Source of the DNA: Pseudomonas sp. TTU2014-080ASC
Lineage (GTDB): Bacteria; Pseudomonadota; Gammaproteobacteria; Pseudomonadales; Pseudomonadaceae
Assembly: GCF_001446935.1 (NCBI RefSeq)
Contig: NZ_LKKK01000001.1
Location: 124,001 to 188,000, forward strand
Reading direction: 5' to 3'
Length of the DNA stretch: 64,000 nt
Under the pieces are notes generated by a model, which ran no database searches, was not told the origin of the DNA, and saw nothing but the letters and a program-made list of their open reading frames with translations. The position numbers and the translations under genes are program-made. This document shows positions 17,636-27,446 of the stretch, in pieces (positions within the stretch are counted from its first letter, which is position 1; each line of letters begins with the position of its first letter).

Positions 17636-19246
17636 ATGCTCCGTATTACCGAACTGAAGCTGCCCCTCGACCATCCTGACGAGGCGCTGCGCCCCGCTGT
17701 TATTCAACGCCTGGGGATCAACGATTCAGATCTGCTCGACTTCACCATCTTCAAGCGCAGCTACGATGCGCGTAAGAAATCCAGCGAATTGCAGTTCATC
17801 TACACCATCGACTGCACAGTCAAAGACGAAGAAAAGCTGCTGCAGCAGTTCGCCGATGACCGCCACATCAACATTGCCCCGGATACCCGCTACAAGCCAC
17901 TAGGACAAGCGCCTGAAAACATCGCAGAGCGCCCAGTCGTAGTCGGCTTTGGCCCCTGCGGTATTTTTGCAGCGCTGATTCTGGCCCAGGCCGGGTTGAA
18001 GCCGATTGTGTTGGAGCGCGGTAAGGAAGTCCGTCAGCGCACCAAAGATACCTGGGGCCTGTGGCGTAAGAAGGTACTTAACCCTGAGTCCAACGTGCAG
18101 TTTGGTGAAGGGGGTGCCGGAACCTTCTCTGACGGCAAGCTCTACAGCCAGATCAAAGACCCGAAGCACTACGGGCGCAAAGTACTGCAAGAGTTCGTCA
18201 AAGCCGGCGCACCAGATGAAATCCTCTACGTCAGCAAACCTCACATTGGTACATTCCGTCTGACTGGCGTGGTTGCCACCATGCGTGAAGAGATCAAAGC
18301 GCTGGGCGGTGAGGTACGTTTTGAGCAGCGCGTCAGTGATCTGCTGATCGAAGACGGCCAGCTCAAAGGCGTGGAGCTGGAAAACGGCGAACAGATTCTC
18401 AGCCGCCAGGTGGTTCTGGCGCTGGGCCATAGCTCACGTGACACCTTCCGTATACTGGAAAAGCGCGGCGTGTTTCTGGAAGCCAAGCCCTTCTCCGTGG
18501 GCTTCCGTATCGAACATCCACAGTCCCTGATTGACCGCGCCCGACTGGGCAAGTATGCCGGCCACCCAAAACTCGGCGCAGCGGACTACAAGCTGGTGCA
18601 CCACGCTAAAAACGGCCGTGCGGTGTACAGCTTCTGCATGTGTCCCGGCGGTACGGTTGTGGCGGCGACATCCGAGCCTAATCGTGTAGTCACCAACGGC
18701 ATGAGCCAGTACTCGCGTAACGAGCGCAATGCCAACTCAGGCATCGTCGTGGGCATCACGCCAGAGCAGGATTATCCGGGCGGCCCGCTGGCCGGTGTAG
18801 AACTGCAAGAACGCTTGGAATCTCATGCTTACGTTTTGGGCGGCAGCAGCTACGAGGCACCTGCGCAGTTGGTGGGTGACTTTATTGCCGGTAAACCTTC
18901 GACTGAGCTGGGCAGCGTCGAGCCGTCCTACAAACCGGGGATCAAGCTGGGTGATTTGGCGTTGGCCCTACCTGACTTCGCCATTGAGGCGATCCGCGAA
19001 GCGCTGCCAGCCTTTGGCAAGCAGATCAAAGGTTTCGACCTGCATGACGCTGTACTGACCGGCATCGAAACCCGGACGTCCTCGCCTGTGCGGATTACCC
19101 GTGGCGAAGACTTACAGAGCCTGAATGTGAAAGGTCTGTACCCGGCCGGCGAAGGTGCGGGTTATGCCGGCGGTATTTTGTCTGCTGGGGTGGATGGCAT
19201 CCGCGTGGCAGAAGCAGTTATCCGCAACATGCTCAAGCTCGACTGA
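17636..19246 (+). CDS. FAD-dependent oxidoreductase, COG2509 type
   Basis: A 536-residue flavoprotein. An N-terminal domain of about 95 residues (LRITELKLPLDHPDEAL) precedes a Rossmann FAD-binding motif, VVVGFGPCGIFAALILAQAG (about 99-119), followed by acidic VLERG. Other conserved blocks are NVQFGEGGAGTFSDGKLYS and the C-terminal GLYPAGEGAGYAGGILSAGVDG. It belongs to the uncharacterised FAD-dependent dehydrogenases widespread in bacteria; the substrate is not known. Cytoplasmic, no signal peptide. It is monocistronic and convergent with the sha operon; the stop codon is followed by a shared hairpin. The ribosome site before ATG is weak. Confidence 0.85.
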   Translation: MLRITELKLPLDHPDEALRPAVIQRLGINDSDLLDFTIFKRSYDARKKSSELQFIYTIDCTVKDEEKLLQQFADDRHINIAPDTRYKPLGQAPENIAERPVVVGFGPCGIFAALILAQAGLKPIVLERGKEVRQRTKDTWGLWRKKVLNPESNVQFGEGGAGTFSDGKLYSQIKDPKHYGRKVLQEFVKAGAPDEILYVSKPHIGTFRLTGVVATMREEIKALGGEVRFEQRVSDLLIEDGQLKGVELENGEQILSRQVVLALGHSSRDTFRILEKRGVFLEAKPFSVGFRIEHPQSLIDRARLGKYAGHPKLGAADYKLVHHAKNGRAVYSFCMCPGGTVVAATSEPNRVVTNGMSQYSRNERNANSGIVVGITPEQDYPGGPLAGVELQERLESHAYVLGGSSYEAPAQLVGDFIAGKPSTELGSVEPSYKPGIKLGDLALALPDFAIEAIREALPAFGKQIKGFDLHDAVLTGIETRTSSPVRITRGEDLQSLNVKGLYPAGEGAGYAGGILSAGVDGIRVAEAVIRNMLKLD

Positions 19247-19258
19247 ACCTAAGCGCTA

Positions 19259-19284
19259 CTGAGGCGCAACTAGCTGCGCCTCAG
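19259..19284. terminator. Bidirectional hairpin between the FAD gene and shaG
   Basis: A 10-bp perfect stem (CTGAGGCGCA with TGCGCCTCAG) and a 6-base loop between two convergent genes. It overlaps the shaG stop at 19281-19283, so it probably ends transcripts from both sides. Confidence 0.6.
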
Positions 19285-19616
19285 CCCTCTTCCCACGGTC
19301 TGCCGCGGGTGCGCTCGAATAGCTTGACCTTCTTCTGAATCGCAGCCTTCGACAGCATGTGCGCGCTCACCGGAGCAGTGATGAACAGGAACAGCGTGAT
19401 CAGCAGCTCATGCACGCTTACGCCTTCACCCTGCAAGCTAAAGAACAGGATGGAGCCAATCAGCAAACCGCCAACCCCCAGCGTCGTAGCCTTGGTCGGC
19501 CCGTGCAGACGTGTGAAAAAGTCCGGCAAACGATACAAGCCAATCGCGCCGATCAGGATAAACAGGCTGCCAATCAGCAGCGCCAGTGAAATCAATACCT
19601 CAGCCCACAATGGCAT
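19281..19616 (-). CDS. shaG: Na+/H+ antiporter subunit G (ShaG/MrpG/PhaG)
   Basis: A 111-residue membrane subunit with three hydrophobic helices (about 5-27, 38-60, 65-87) and the family pattern GAIGLYRLPDFFTRLHGPTKATTLG. It is the last gene of the six-gene Sha/Mrp operon, 9 bases after shaF. The complex exchanges cytoplasmic Na+ (or K+) for protons and supports salt and alkali tolerance. All six subunits are normally needed for activity. The charged C-terminal tail (KKVKLFERTRGRPWEEG) is cytoplasmic. Confidence 0.93.
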   Translation of the reverse strand: MPLWAEVLISLALLIGSLFILIGAIGLYRLPDFFTRLHGPTKATTLGVGGLLIGSILFFSLQGEGVSVHELLITLFLFITAPVSAHMLSKAAIQKKVKLFERTRGRPWEEG

Positions 19617-19625
19617 GGCCGCTCC

Positions 19626-19895
19626 TCAGTCAATGATGTCGCCGTGAAGCAGGTGTTTACCCACCGCAACCGTGCTGACAAAACCCATCACTGCAATCAG
19701 CAGCGCTGTCTCAAAAAAGATGTTGCTGTTCAACCAGATACCGAACAGCACCACCAGCGCCAAGCCGTTGATATACAGCGTATCCAGTGCCAGCACCCGA
19801 TCCGGCATGCTCGGTCCTTGAATCAGCCGCGCGACGTTAAGGGCCAGCGCCAGTGAGATAAGCACCAGGCACACCGGCATTACGTACGTGAGCAT
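19626..19895 (-). CDS. shaF: Na+/H+ antiporter subunit F (ShaF/MrpF)
   Basis: An 89-residue three-helix subunit. The family segment GPSMPDRVLALDTLYINGLALV (about 28-49) holds the conserved Asp residues thought to take part in ion binding. The start overlaps the end of shaE by 16 bases, indicating translational coupling. Usual MrpF length. Confidence 0.93.
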   Translation of the reverse strand: MLTYVMPVCLVLISLALALNVARLIQGPSMPDRVLALDTLYINGLALVVLFGIWLNSNIFFETALLIAVMGFVSTVAVGKHLLHGDIID

Positions 19896-20377
19896 TCGAA
19901 TATCTCCATCAGCGGTGCTTCGTAGCGTTGTTTCACTTCATCAATCAGCGCTTGCCGGTCTGGCACATCAAGGCCGTGCAGCAGAAGAATCTTGTGATCG
20001 GCGCTGAGCCCAGCAGAAACTGTACCCGGCGTCAGCGACACGATGCTGGACAGCACCGCCAGTACGAAGTCGTTTTCAATATCCATCGGCACATCGACGA
20101 AGGCCGGATTCAGCCGCTGCGGCGACCCCAGCACTAACTTCGCCACCTGCAGGTTGGCGATGATGATGTCGTAGAACACCTTCAGCATGAAGGTAACCAG
20201 CAACAGCGGTTTACGGATGCGTGGCACCTCAAGCAAAAAGTGCTGAGTCAGCTGCACAATCGCCCAGCCCAAGAACAGCCCCAACAACACTTGGCCGAAG
20301 GCGATGCTGTTAACCATCAACAGCCAGAGAACGGCCAGCACCAGCATCATCAACGGATGGGGGAAGAGTCGTTTCAT
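19880..20377 (-). CDS. shaE: Na+/H+ antiporter subunit E (ShaE/MrpE)
   Basis: A 165-residue subunit with two or three N-terminal hydrophobic segments (LMMLVLAVLWLLMVNS and VLLGLFLGWAIVQL) and a soluble C-terminal domain. The MrpE block SIVSLTPGTVSAGLSADHKI (about 111-130) is present. The ATG overlaps the shaD stop in an ATGA arrangement. MrpE is needed for full antiport in other bacteria. Confidence 0.93.
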   Translation of the reverse strand: MKRLFPHPLMMLVLAVLWLLMVNSIAFGQVLLGLFLGWAIVQLTQHFLLEVPRIRKPLLLVTFMLKVFYDIIIANLQVAKLVLGSPQRLNPAFVDVPMDIENDFVLAVLSSIVSLTPGTVSAGLSADHKILLLHGLDVPDRQALIDEVKQRYEAPLMEIFECSRT

Positions 20378-21876
20378 GCCTCACCTCCACGGACGATGGC
20401 CAGATAGGGTTGTAGATTCAGCAACTGTTCAGCGGTGGCCTGCATATACGCGCTGATCGGTTGCGCCGCGATTACCAGGACAATACTGCCGCTAAGCAAA
20501 CCTGCCGTGGCCAGCAGTCTGACCGGGTCAGCTTTCTGCGCCACACCCGACACGTGCTGGCCCGCCCAGAACAACGCACTACCTGCCCGACTCAGGGCGA
20601 TTAGCAGGCCCAATCCGCCGACCAGCAGGATCGGCCACAGCAGCAGCGCCTGGCCCTGATCCAGCACGGCGCGCAGCAGCATGACCTTACCGAGAAAGCC
20701 GGAGAACGGCGGCAAGCCGGCCACAGAGATACAACCAACAAAGAACAAACCGCCGAGCAGTAATGGCTGCTGCACTGCACCTGGCTGAAGTAACTCGCCT
20801 TGAGCCTCACCACGTTGACGGCTGATCAGGTCAGCCAAGAGGAACAGGCCTCCTGCAACCAGCGTACTGTGAACCAAGTAGTACATAGCAGCTGCCAGAC
20901 TTTCTGAGTTGCCCAAGGCGAAACCGGCGAGCAAGGTACCGACCGACACCACCACCAGATAAGCCAACAGCACCTGCAACTGACGCGCCGCCAGCGCCCC
21001 GATAACACCCGCAACAATGGTCAATGCCGCCAGCCACCACAGCAGATCGTGGGCGAGAAATGCCAGCTCATTGGCGGCCCCACCAAAAATCAGGGTGAAA
21101 ACGCGGATTATCGCGTACAGCCCGACCTTGGTCATGATCGCAAACAGCGCAGCCACCGGCGCGGTAGCCGCTGCGTAGGCACGTGGCAGCCAGAAGTACA
21201 GCGGTAGAATGGCCGCCTTCAGCGCAAATACCACCAGCAGAAAGTAAGCCGCTGCGGCAATCAGCGGCGCAGTCTCTGAGTCGGCCTGCCCCACCTTGAC
21301 CGCCAGGTCAGCCATATTCAGCGTCCCGGTCAACCCATAAAGAATACCCACGCCTATCAGAAAGAACGACGATCCCAGCAAGTTCAGCACTACATAGTGC
21401 ATACCCGCCTTTATCCGCGCCCCGCCATTGCCATGCACCAGCAGCACGTAGGAAGAAATCAGCAGGATTTCGAAGAACACGAACAGGTTGAACAAGTCGC
21501 CGGTGAGAAATGCCCCGTTAATGCCCAACAGCTGAAACTGGAAGATCGCATGAAAGTTCGGCCCGCGTTCATCGTCACCCCGCGCACCATAAATCAGCGC
21601 CAGACTGGCGAGCACCGAGGTTAACAGCAGCATCAGCGCGCTAAGGCGATCCAGCAGCAAAATGATGCCGAACGGCGGCTGCCAATTGCCCAGCGCGTAG
21701 ATGCGTAACTGATCATCACTGGCCTGCAACAACAGACACAGCGCAACAGGCACCAAAGCGAATGTCGCCAGCAGCGACAGCACACGCTTGGCAGGTTTAC
21801 CCATGCGGTGAACGACCAGCAGGGTCGCTCCCATAAACAGCGGAATCAGAACAGGGAGAATCAACAGATGGTTCAT
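20374..21876 (-). CDS. shaD: Na+/H+ antiporter subunit D (ShaD/MrpD)
   Basis: A 500-residue, 14-helix membrane protein homologous to the complex I proton-pumping subunits NuoM/NuoN. The central proton_antipo_M core runs from ALLTGDLFNLFVFFEILLIS-like sequence (about 118) through KAAILPLYFWLPRAYAAATA (about 219-238) to GLPPFSGFLGKVML near 383. The conserved membrane Glu and Lys residues of the ion path are visible. It starts in an ATGA overlap with shaC and ends in one with shaE. Together with ShaA it forms the ion-translocating part of the complex. Confidence 0.94.
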   Translation of the reverse strand: MNHLLILPVLIPLFMGATLLVVHRMGKPAKRVLSLLATFALVPVALCLLLQASDDQLRIYALGNWQPPFGIILLLDRLSALMLLLTSVLASLALIYGARGDDERGPNFHAIFQFQLLGINGAFLTGDLFNLFVFFEILLISSYVLLVHGNGGARIKAGMHYVVLNLLGSSFFLIGVGILYGLTGTLNMADLAVKVGQADSETAPLIAAAAYFLLVVFALKAAILPLYFWLPRAYAAATAPVAALFAIMTKVGLYAIIRVFTLIFGGAANELAFLAHDLLWWLAALTIVAGVIGALAARQLQVLLAYLVVVSVGTLLAGFALGNSESLAAAMYYLVHSTLVAGGLFLLADLISRQRGEAQGELLQPGAVQQPLLLGGLFFVGCISVAGLPPFSGFLGKVMLLRAVLDQGQALLLWPILLVGGLGLLIALSRAGSALFWAGQHVSGVAQKADPVRLLATAGLLSGSIVLVIAAQPISAYMQATAEQLLNLQPYLAIVRGGEA

Positions 21877-22205
21877 GCGCGCGGCTCCTCGCCATCGACA
21901 TGATCCGTCTTAAGTTCACCCAAACCACGCAGCGACAGCACCACGACAAAAGCAGTCATCGCAAAGCCAATCACAATTGCCGTGAGCACCAGTGCCTGTG
22001 GCACCGGATCGGCATATTCAGTCGCACCGGTATTGAGTACCGCGGCTCCACCAGTTACTAAACGCCCCATACCAAACAGGAACAAGTTGACTGCATAAGA
22101 GAGCAAGGTAAGCCCCAGCACCACCGGAAAAATCCGTCCGCGCAGGATCAGGTAAATCCCTGAAGCGCTCAAAATGCCAAGCGTAATAGCGAATACAATT
22201 TCCAT
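21873..22205 (-). CDS. shaC: Na+/H+ antiporter subunit C (ShaC/MrpC, NuoK-like)
   Basis: A 110-residue NuoK-like subunit with three helices. The typical sequence runs IYLILRGRIFPVVLGLTLLS near the start and PVPQALVLTAIVIGFAMTAF near 68-87. The start codon overlaps the shaA stop in a TGATG junction and its own stop overlaps shaD. Length normal. Confidence 0.94.
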   Translation of the reverse strand: MEIVFAITLGILSASGIYLILRGRIFPVVLGLTLLSYAVNLFLFGMGRLVTGGAAVLNTGATEYADPVPQALVLTAIVIGFAMTAFVVVLSLRGLGELKTDHVDGEEPRA

Positions 22206-24997
22206 CAGAGTACCTCCTCGCTCGACTCATCTTGGCTGACGTGACCAATGTTAGAGAGGATCAGCAAGGTCGCACCGACCACGGCCAAATACACCCCAAG
22301 GTCAAAGAACAACGCAGTGGCTAGCTCAATTTCTCCAATCAGCGGAATCTCGAAATGACCAAACGACGTGGTCAGGAACGGATAACCAAATGCCAGACTG
22401 CCCAACCCCGTCAGGCCGGCCAACAACACGCCCCACCCCGCAATGGCGTGATAGCTCAATGGCTGGCGGGTCTGAGTCCAAGTCACACCATGGGAGATGT
22501 ACTGCAGGATCAGCGCAATCGCAGTGATCAGCCCCGCAATAAAGCCGCCGCCAGGCAGGTTATGGCCGCGCAGGAAGATAAACACCGACACCAGTAAGGC
22601 CATCGGTAACAGCAGACGGGAGAGCTTGTCGAGAATCATCGGATGGCTGTCAGTGGACCACAGACGCCCGAACGCATCGCGCTCAGGATGCGGCAGATGC
22701 AACCCATGCAGTAAGGCGTAAATACCCACGGCAGCAATCGCCAGCACGGTGATCTCGCCCATGGTATCGAAGCCACGGAAGTCCACCAGAATCACGTTCA
22801 CCACATTGGTGCCGCCACCGCCCGGGATACTGTTCTGCATAAAGAATGAGGCAATGCTGTCGTATGGACGGGTCATCACCGCATACGTCAGCAAGGCAAT
22901 CAAGGTACCGACTGCCAAGGCCACCAGCAAATCACGCAACACCCGCGCACTGCTAGACTCTGGCGGCGTGCGATCGGGCATGAAGTACAGCACCAGCATC
23001 AGCAGGATGATGGTCACCACCTCCACCGACACCTGAGTCAGCGCCAGGTCAGGAGCCGAGTAACGTGCAAACGCCAGAACCACCATCAGGCCTGCACCGC
23101 CGATAATCATCAGCGCGATCAGCCGTTCACGGTGATAGACCACGGTCAGTAGCGAAGTCAGGCACAGCACGGCAAAGCCCAGCACGGTCAGACCGTCCAC
23201 CGGCGTATACGGCAGTGATCCGCGCAATTGAGTCAGCGGGCTCAATGCAATGATCACCAGCACCAGCACGCTGCCCAGCATCCACAGCAGATAACGCTGC
23301 TGCGAGCCGTTCTCCAGCAAGCCGGTCACTCCCCGGGCAAATCTTTGCAGGCTGCGCATGGACTGCTCAAACAAATAAAGCGCACTGAGCACTGGAAGTC
23401 CCGCGTACCAGCTGAACAGCGGCTTGCGGCAAGCGTATATAAGCATGCCGCCGAACAGTGCGACACAGCTCATGATCAGCGGCAAATTAAAGCCATGCCA
23501 GATCGCCAGACTGTATTCAGGCAGTTGCCCGCCAAGTGCAGCCGAAGCACTGGTCGCCAGCAGCGGCGCGACGGTATAAGCCGGCACAACTCCGACCAGC
23601 AGGCAGAGGAATACCAAAATCTCTACCGGAGCCTTCATGTAGCGCGGCGGCTCATGAGGCGGGTATTTGGGCAGATCGATCGGTTCGCCGTTAAAGAACA
23701 CGTCGTGAATAAAACGCAGCGAATAGGCCACTGCGAAAGTCCCGGCCAAAGTCGCAACGGCCGGAATCAGCCAGTTGAAACCACCGAGCAGACTGGAGTT
23801 CAGGGTTTCGTTGAAGAACATTTCCTTACTCAGGAAGCCATTCAGCAACGGCACCCCCGCCATCGCAGAAGCCGCAACCATGGCCAGTAGTCCAGTGTGC
23901 GGCATGTACTTCCACAGGCCGTTAATCTTTCGCATATCTCGGCTGCCGGTTTCATGATCAATGATGCCAGCCGCCATAAACAACGACGCTTTGAAGGTAG
24001 CGTGGTTAATGATGTGGAACACCGCAGCCACAGTGGACAACTGCGTATCCAGACCAAACAACAACGTAATCAGCCCCAGATGGCTGATAGTTGAATAGGC
24101 CAGCAGGCCCTTAAGGTCATGCTGGAACAGCGCCATCGCGGCACCCACCAACAACGTGGTCATACCGGTCAAACTAACCAAGTAGAACCACAAATCAGAT
24201 CCAGACAACGCCGGATACAACCGTGCCAGCAAGAACACCCCGGCCTTGACCATGGTCGCAGAGTGCAGATAAGCCGACACTGGCGTCGGTGCAGCCATTG
24301 CGTGAGGCAACCAGAAGTGGAACGGGAACTGGGCCGACTTGGTAAACACTCCCAGCAGCACTAAGACCAGTGCCAGCGGGTAAAGGGCATGGTTGATGAT
24401 CAGGTCACCGGATGCCAGCACCTGGGTCAGTTCAAAACTGCCAACGATATGGCCGATCAGCAGAATACCGGCGAGCATCGCCAGGCCCCCGCCACCGGTT
24501 ACTGCCAGCGACATCCGCGCTCCACGCCGGGCATCCGAGCGGTGCCCCCAAAAGCCAATCAGCAGGAATGAAGCGAGGCTGGTCAACTCCCAAAACATCG
24601 CCAACTGCAGGAGGTTTTCAGACAGCACCACACCGAGCATCGCGCCCATAAACAGCAGCAAATAGGAGAAGAAGCGCCCCATCGGCTCCTTGTCCGACAG
24701 GTAGTAACGGGCATACAGGATCACCAGCAGGCCAATGCCCAAAATCAGCAGAGCAAATAGGAATCCCAAACCATCCAGGCGCACGCCCAGATTCAAACCC
24801 ACTGCGGGTAACCAATCATAGGTGGCCAGCAGCGTCTGGCCTGCAAAAACCGCTTCGTAGTGCGAGAACAAGATAAATAAGGCAATGACGGGAGCGATTG
24901 CAGTCGCCACAGCACAGGCTGTGCGGCTTAATCGCTCGCCCAGCAAGGCCAAAAAAATGCCCAAAAACGGCAAGGCGATGATCATCGCTAGCGTCAT
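22205..24997 (-). CDS. shaA: Na+/H+ antiporter subunit A (MrpA with fused MrpB domain)
   Basis: A 930-residue subunit. The N-terminal two thirds is a NuoL-like antiporter domain ([20 protein letters not shown] near 120; [20 protein letters not shown] near 220). The extension carries an MnhB-like domain ([20 protein letters not shown], then [15 protein letters not shown], near 800-835). This A-B fusion is the usual form in Pseudomonas and Sinorhizobium. It is the first gene of shaACDEFG. I chose ATG 24997 because AAGGGGA lies 5 bases upstream; a TTG at 25015 is the only longer option. The roughly 300-base upstream gap contains the operon promoter, not resolved here. Confidence 0.95.
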   Translation of the reverse strand: MTLAMIIALPFLGIFLALLGERLSRTACAVATAIAPVIALFILFSHYEAVFAGQTLLATYDWLPAVGLNLGVRLDGLGFLFALLILGIGLLVILYARYYLSDKEPMGRFFSYLLLFMGAMLGVVLSENLLQLAMFWELTSLASFLLIGFWGHRSDARRGARMSLAVTGGGGLAMLAGILLIGHIVGSFELTQVLASGDLIINHALYPLALVLVLLGVFTKSAQFPFHFWLPHAMAAPTPVSAYLHSATMVKAGVFLLARLYPALSGSDLWFYLVSLTGMTTLLVGAAMALFQHDLKGLLAYSTISHLGLITLLFGLDTQLSTVAAVFHIINHATFKASLFMAAGIIDHETGSRDMRKINGLWKYMPHTGLLAMVAASAMAGVPLLNGFLSKEMFFNETLNSSLLGGFNWLIPAVATLAGTFAVAYSLRFIHDVFFNGEPIDLPKYPPHEPPRYMKAPVEILVFLCLLVGVVPAYTVAPLLATSASAALGGQLPEYSLAIWHGFNLPLIMSCVALFGGMLIYACRKPLFSWYAGLPVLSALYLFEQSMRSLQRFARGVTGLLENGSQQRYLLWMLGSVLVLVIIALSPLTQLRGSLPYTPVDGLTVLGFAVLCLTSLLTVVYHRERLIALMIIGGAGLMVVLAFARYSAPDLALTQVSVEVVTIILLMLVLYFMPDRTPPESSSARVLRDLLVALAVGTLIALLTYAVMTRPYDSIASFFMQNSIPGGGGTNVVNVILVDFRGFDTMGEITVLAIAAVGIYALLHGLHLPHPERDAFGRLWSTDSHPMILDKLSRLLLPMALLVSVFIFLRGHNLPGGGFIAGLITAIALILQYISHGVTWTQTRQPLSYHAIAGWGVLLAGLTGLGSLAFGYPFLTTSFGHFEIPLIGEIELATALFFDLGVYLAVVGATLLILSNIGHVSQDESSEEVL

Positions 24998-25269
24998 AGA
25001 AATCCCCTTATTCAAAACTGGCGCAAGTCCAGGTACCGACTAACGCCACCTAACTTCCATCTGCTGCACGAATATGACGTTCCGAACCGGCTTCAGCTCT
25101 ATGCTTAGAAAAGCTTGTACAGTAGTTCGGATGACAAAATGGACTCGATTATCCATAACTATCATCAAACAGTCATGGATAGAATTATTACTAAACACTC
25201 TATTTAAGCATGCGTAGCCTGCAACCTGTACGCACCGCTAAGCCACTGGTTTATTTGGGAAAGTTAATA
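24998..25269. other. Intergenic region upstream of shaA
   Basis: AT-rich stretch between shaA and the terminator of the next minus-strand gene. It is the expected location of the sha promoter. It includes CATAACTATCATCAAACAGTCATGGATAG-like near-repeats (CATAACTATC and CATGGATAG) around 25152-25182. I see no RNA gene or assignable operator. Confidence 0.4.
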
Positions 25270-25300
25270 AAAAACCGGATCAGCCAGCGCTGACCCGGTT
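25270..25300 (-). terminator. Intrinsic terminator after the glycine-zipper lipoprotein
   Basis: A 12-bp stem with one mismatch (AACCGGATCAGC against GCTGACCCGGTT), a 4-base loop and, on the minus strand, a T-tract (TTTTTTATT). It ends the lipoprotein transcript and insulates the sha promoter. Confidence 0.85.
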
Positions 25301-25310
25301 TTCTGATGCA

Positions 25311-25772
25311 TCAGTGAGTAACGCGACTGGTGCCGTTAACGGTCATGATGCGGACACGCTCGCCTACGCGGAAAATCTGATTTTCCTGCACTTCCTGCAC
25401 ATAAGCCCGCAGACTGCCGTCATCTTCACGCACAGTGATCTCGACGCCCTGAGTCCGAGTCAGGCCCTCTTCGGTTGCGGCGCCTAACAGCCCGCCTGCT
25501 ACGGCACCGATCACAGCAGCCACGGCACTGGCGCGGCCCCCCCCGACACCACTCCCGGCAACGCCGCCGACAATGGCGCCAGCACCTGAGCCAATTGGGG
25601 TTTTGGTACCTTCAATTTTCACCGGGCGCAGCGACTCAATCGTCCCCAAACGCACGGTCTGCACCTGCCGCGCTTCTTCCCGGGAATAAGAATCCCCAGT
25701 CAGATTAGACGTACAACCGCCCAGCAAGGCCAGCGAACCCAGTGAAACCGCCACAACAATCGCTTTACGCAT
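25311..25772 (-). CDS. Outer-membrane lipoprotein with glycine-zipper domain (SlyB/Pcp-like)
   Basis: A 153-residue lipoprotein. Signal peptide with lipobox LGGC (Cys20). After a short linker, residues about 60-100 form a glycine zipper (SGAGAIVGGVAGSGVGGG, then GAVAGGLLGAA) of the 17-kDa antigen/SlyB type. The C-terminal beta part (GVEITVREDDGSLRAYVQEV) resembles the SlyB end domain. Such proteins help stabilise the outer membrane. The gene is monocistronic with a clear terminator. It lies next to the sha operon, as I recall from P. aeruginosa. Confidence 0.88.
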   Translation of the reverse strand: MRKAIVVAVSLGSLALLGGCTSNLTGDSYSREEARQVQTVRLGTIESLRPVKIEGTKTPIGSGAGAIVGGVAGSGVGGGRASAVAAVIGAVAGGLLGAATEEGLTRTQGVEITVREDDGSLRAYVQEVQENQIFRVGERVRIMTVNGTSRVTH

Positions 25773-25870
25773 CTTTTATCTCCACACAGGCTTTGCGGCT
25801 GCAAGCCGCGCCTGGACTTACTGATTCATACCCGACTTACTGCGACCTTAAGCCATCGCCCGGATACTGT

Positions 25871-27013
25871 TTAAACAGGCTGATACCCGGCAATTTTCCA
25901 TAACCGGGCAATATCGCTGGCACGGGCTTGAAGCTCGTACTCAGCATCTGCGCAGGCCTGCTCCAGCGTCATCGGGCCGGGTACCACACTGAAGGCGGCC
26001 ACAACTCCTGCCTGATACATCTGCTGATAGCCCTCTCCTAAACTGCCAGCCAGAACCACAACCGGAATTCCATGGGACTGCGCCAATTTGGCAACACCAA
26101 CCGGGGTTTTGCCGTGCAAGCTTTGAGCGTCGAAACGCCCTTCACCCGTGATAACCAGATTAGCTCCGGCCATGGATTGCGCCAGACCGGTTAGTTCGGT
26201 CACCAATTCGACACCCGGACGGAAGCAAGCGTTCAAAAAAGCCCGCGCAGCAAATCCCAAACCGCCCGCTGCCCCCACGCCTGGTTCCTGACTGAAGTCT
26301 TTACCCAGATCAGTAGCCACAACCACAGCCAGTTGCCGCAACGCATCATCAAGCTGTTCTACTTGGGCGGCCGATGCCCCCTTCTGCGGACCGAATACCG
26401 CAGACGCGCCGTACGGTCCGCACAATGGATTATCGACATCAGCAGCAACCTGCACGCTGACATCAGCCAGACGCGGATCAAGACCACTGCGATCAATCCG
26501 ATGCAGCCCCGACAACGCCGCGCCTCCGTGCGCGAGCGTCTGGCCCTGCGCATCGAGAAAGCGCACCCCAAGCGCACGTAACAAGCCGGTCCCGCCGTCG
26601 TTTGTCGCACTGCCACCCAGGGCCAGAATGATATGACGAGCTCCCGCATCCAGTGCAGCACTGATCAACTGCCCTGTGCCATAAGTACTGGTACGGCCAG
26701 GATCGCGCTGTTCAGGCGCAACCAGAGCCAAGCCACTGGCGGCTGCCATCTCAATCAGCGCTGTTCCACCGGGCAACCAACCCCAATGCGCGTCCACCGG
26801 CTTGCCCAGCGGCCCCTCCACAGTTGTAACCCGCCGTTCGCCCCCAATGGCTGAAAGCACAGCGTCTACCGTGCCTTCGCCACCATCGGCCATTGGTCGT
26901 AGAACAATCTCTGCCTGAGGAAATACCGCTTTCCAGCCCCGACCGATAGCCGCTGCAACCTGCGCGGCCCCTAGGCTTTCCTTAAAAGAGTCGGGGGCAA
27001 TCACCACTTTCAT
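25871..27013 (-). CDS. Glycerate kinase (GarK/GlxK family)
   Basis: A 380-residue type II glycerate kinase that phosphorylates D-glycerate with ATP, feeding glycolate, glucarate or serine carbon into glycolysis (cytoplasm). Family blocks are VVIAPDSFKESLGAAQVA (2-19), RPMADGGEGTVDAVL near 42, ILALGGSATNDGGTGLL near 120, FGPQKGAS near 195 and VITGEGRFDAQSLHGKTPVG near 285. I chose the ATG at 27013 with GAGGTGG just upstream; the frame also opens at 27025. It stands apart from the usual hydroxypyruvate reductase/aldolase partners. Confidence 0.92.
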   Translation of the reverse strand: MKVVIAPDSFKESLGAAQVAAAIGRGWKAVFPQAEIVLRPMADGGEGTVDAVLSAIGGERRVTTVEGPLGKPVDAHWGWLPGGTALIEMAAASGLALVAPEQRDPGRTSTYGTGQLISAALDAGARHIILALGGSATNDGGTGLLRALGVRFLDAQGQTLAHGGAALSGLHRIDRSGLDPRLADVSVQVAADVDNPLCGPYGASAVFGPQKGASAAQVEQLDDALRQLAVVVATDLGKDFSQEPGVGAAGGLGFAARAFLNACFRPGVELVTELTGLAQSMAGANLVITGEGRFDAQSLHGKTPVGVAKLAQSHGIPVVVLAGSLGEGYQQMYQAGVVAAFSVVPGPMTLEQACADAEYELQARASDIARLWKIAGYQPV

Positions 27014-27159
27014 CAACCACCTCATGCGCGTTGTTCATCCCTGAGTAGCCGGTGCAATTAATACAACACTGCGACGGCACAGCGGGCACTGCGACATTGC
27101 TGCGCCTTCAACCGCCAGCCAGACATGCCGTAAGCTACCGGGCTTGATTGGGGAGCGTT

Positions 27160-27393
27160 ATGGATTATTTCATTGTTGTTATCACCACCGTCACGGGACT
27201 GTACTTCCACTGGTGGATTTATGTGCGCATAAAGCGCTGGATGGACCGCGACCTGGCGCTGTCTCATGCAGGAGAGTCGGCAGAGAAACGCGCGTATATG
27301 CTGGAACGTCTGCGAGAGGCTCAAGCTAAGAGGATCAAGCGCAGCGACCTGCCTGCATGGCTGCAAGAGGCCGCTGAGCACTATCGCGAATAA
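27160..27393 (+). CDS. Small conserved membrane-anchored protein
   Basis: A 77-residue protein. Residues 2-24 are one hydrophobic segment (DYFIVVITTVTGLYFHWWIY), followed by a charged helical cytoplasmic tail (RIKRWMDRDLALSHAGESA, then EKRAYMLERLREAQAKRIKR) ending in LPAWLQEAAEHY. GGGGAG lies 4 bases before the ATG at 27160. I recall a gene of similar size beside pdxH in P. aeruginosa. No function known; the layout suggests a small regulatory or assembly factor at the inner membrane. Confidence 0.75.
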   Translation: MDYFIVVITTVTGLYFHWWIYVRIKRWMDRDLALSHAGESAEKRAYMLERLREAQAKRIKRSDLPAWLQEAAEHYRE

Positions 27394-27446
27394 GCAATCA
27401 CGGATAGCTAGCTGCGCAGCCGCTACCGCCGGCTGCGGGATCCCAC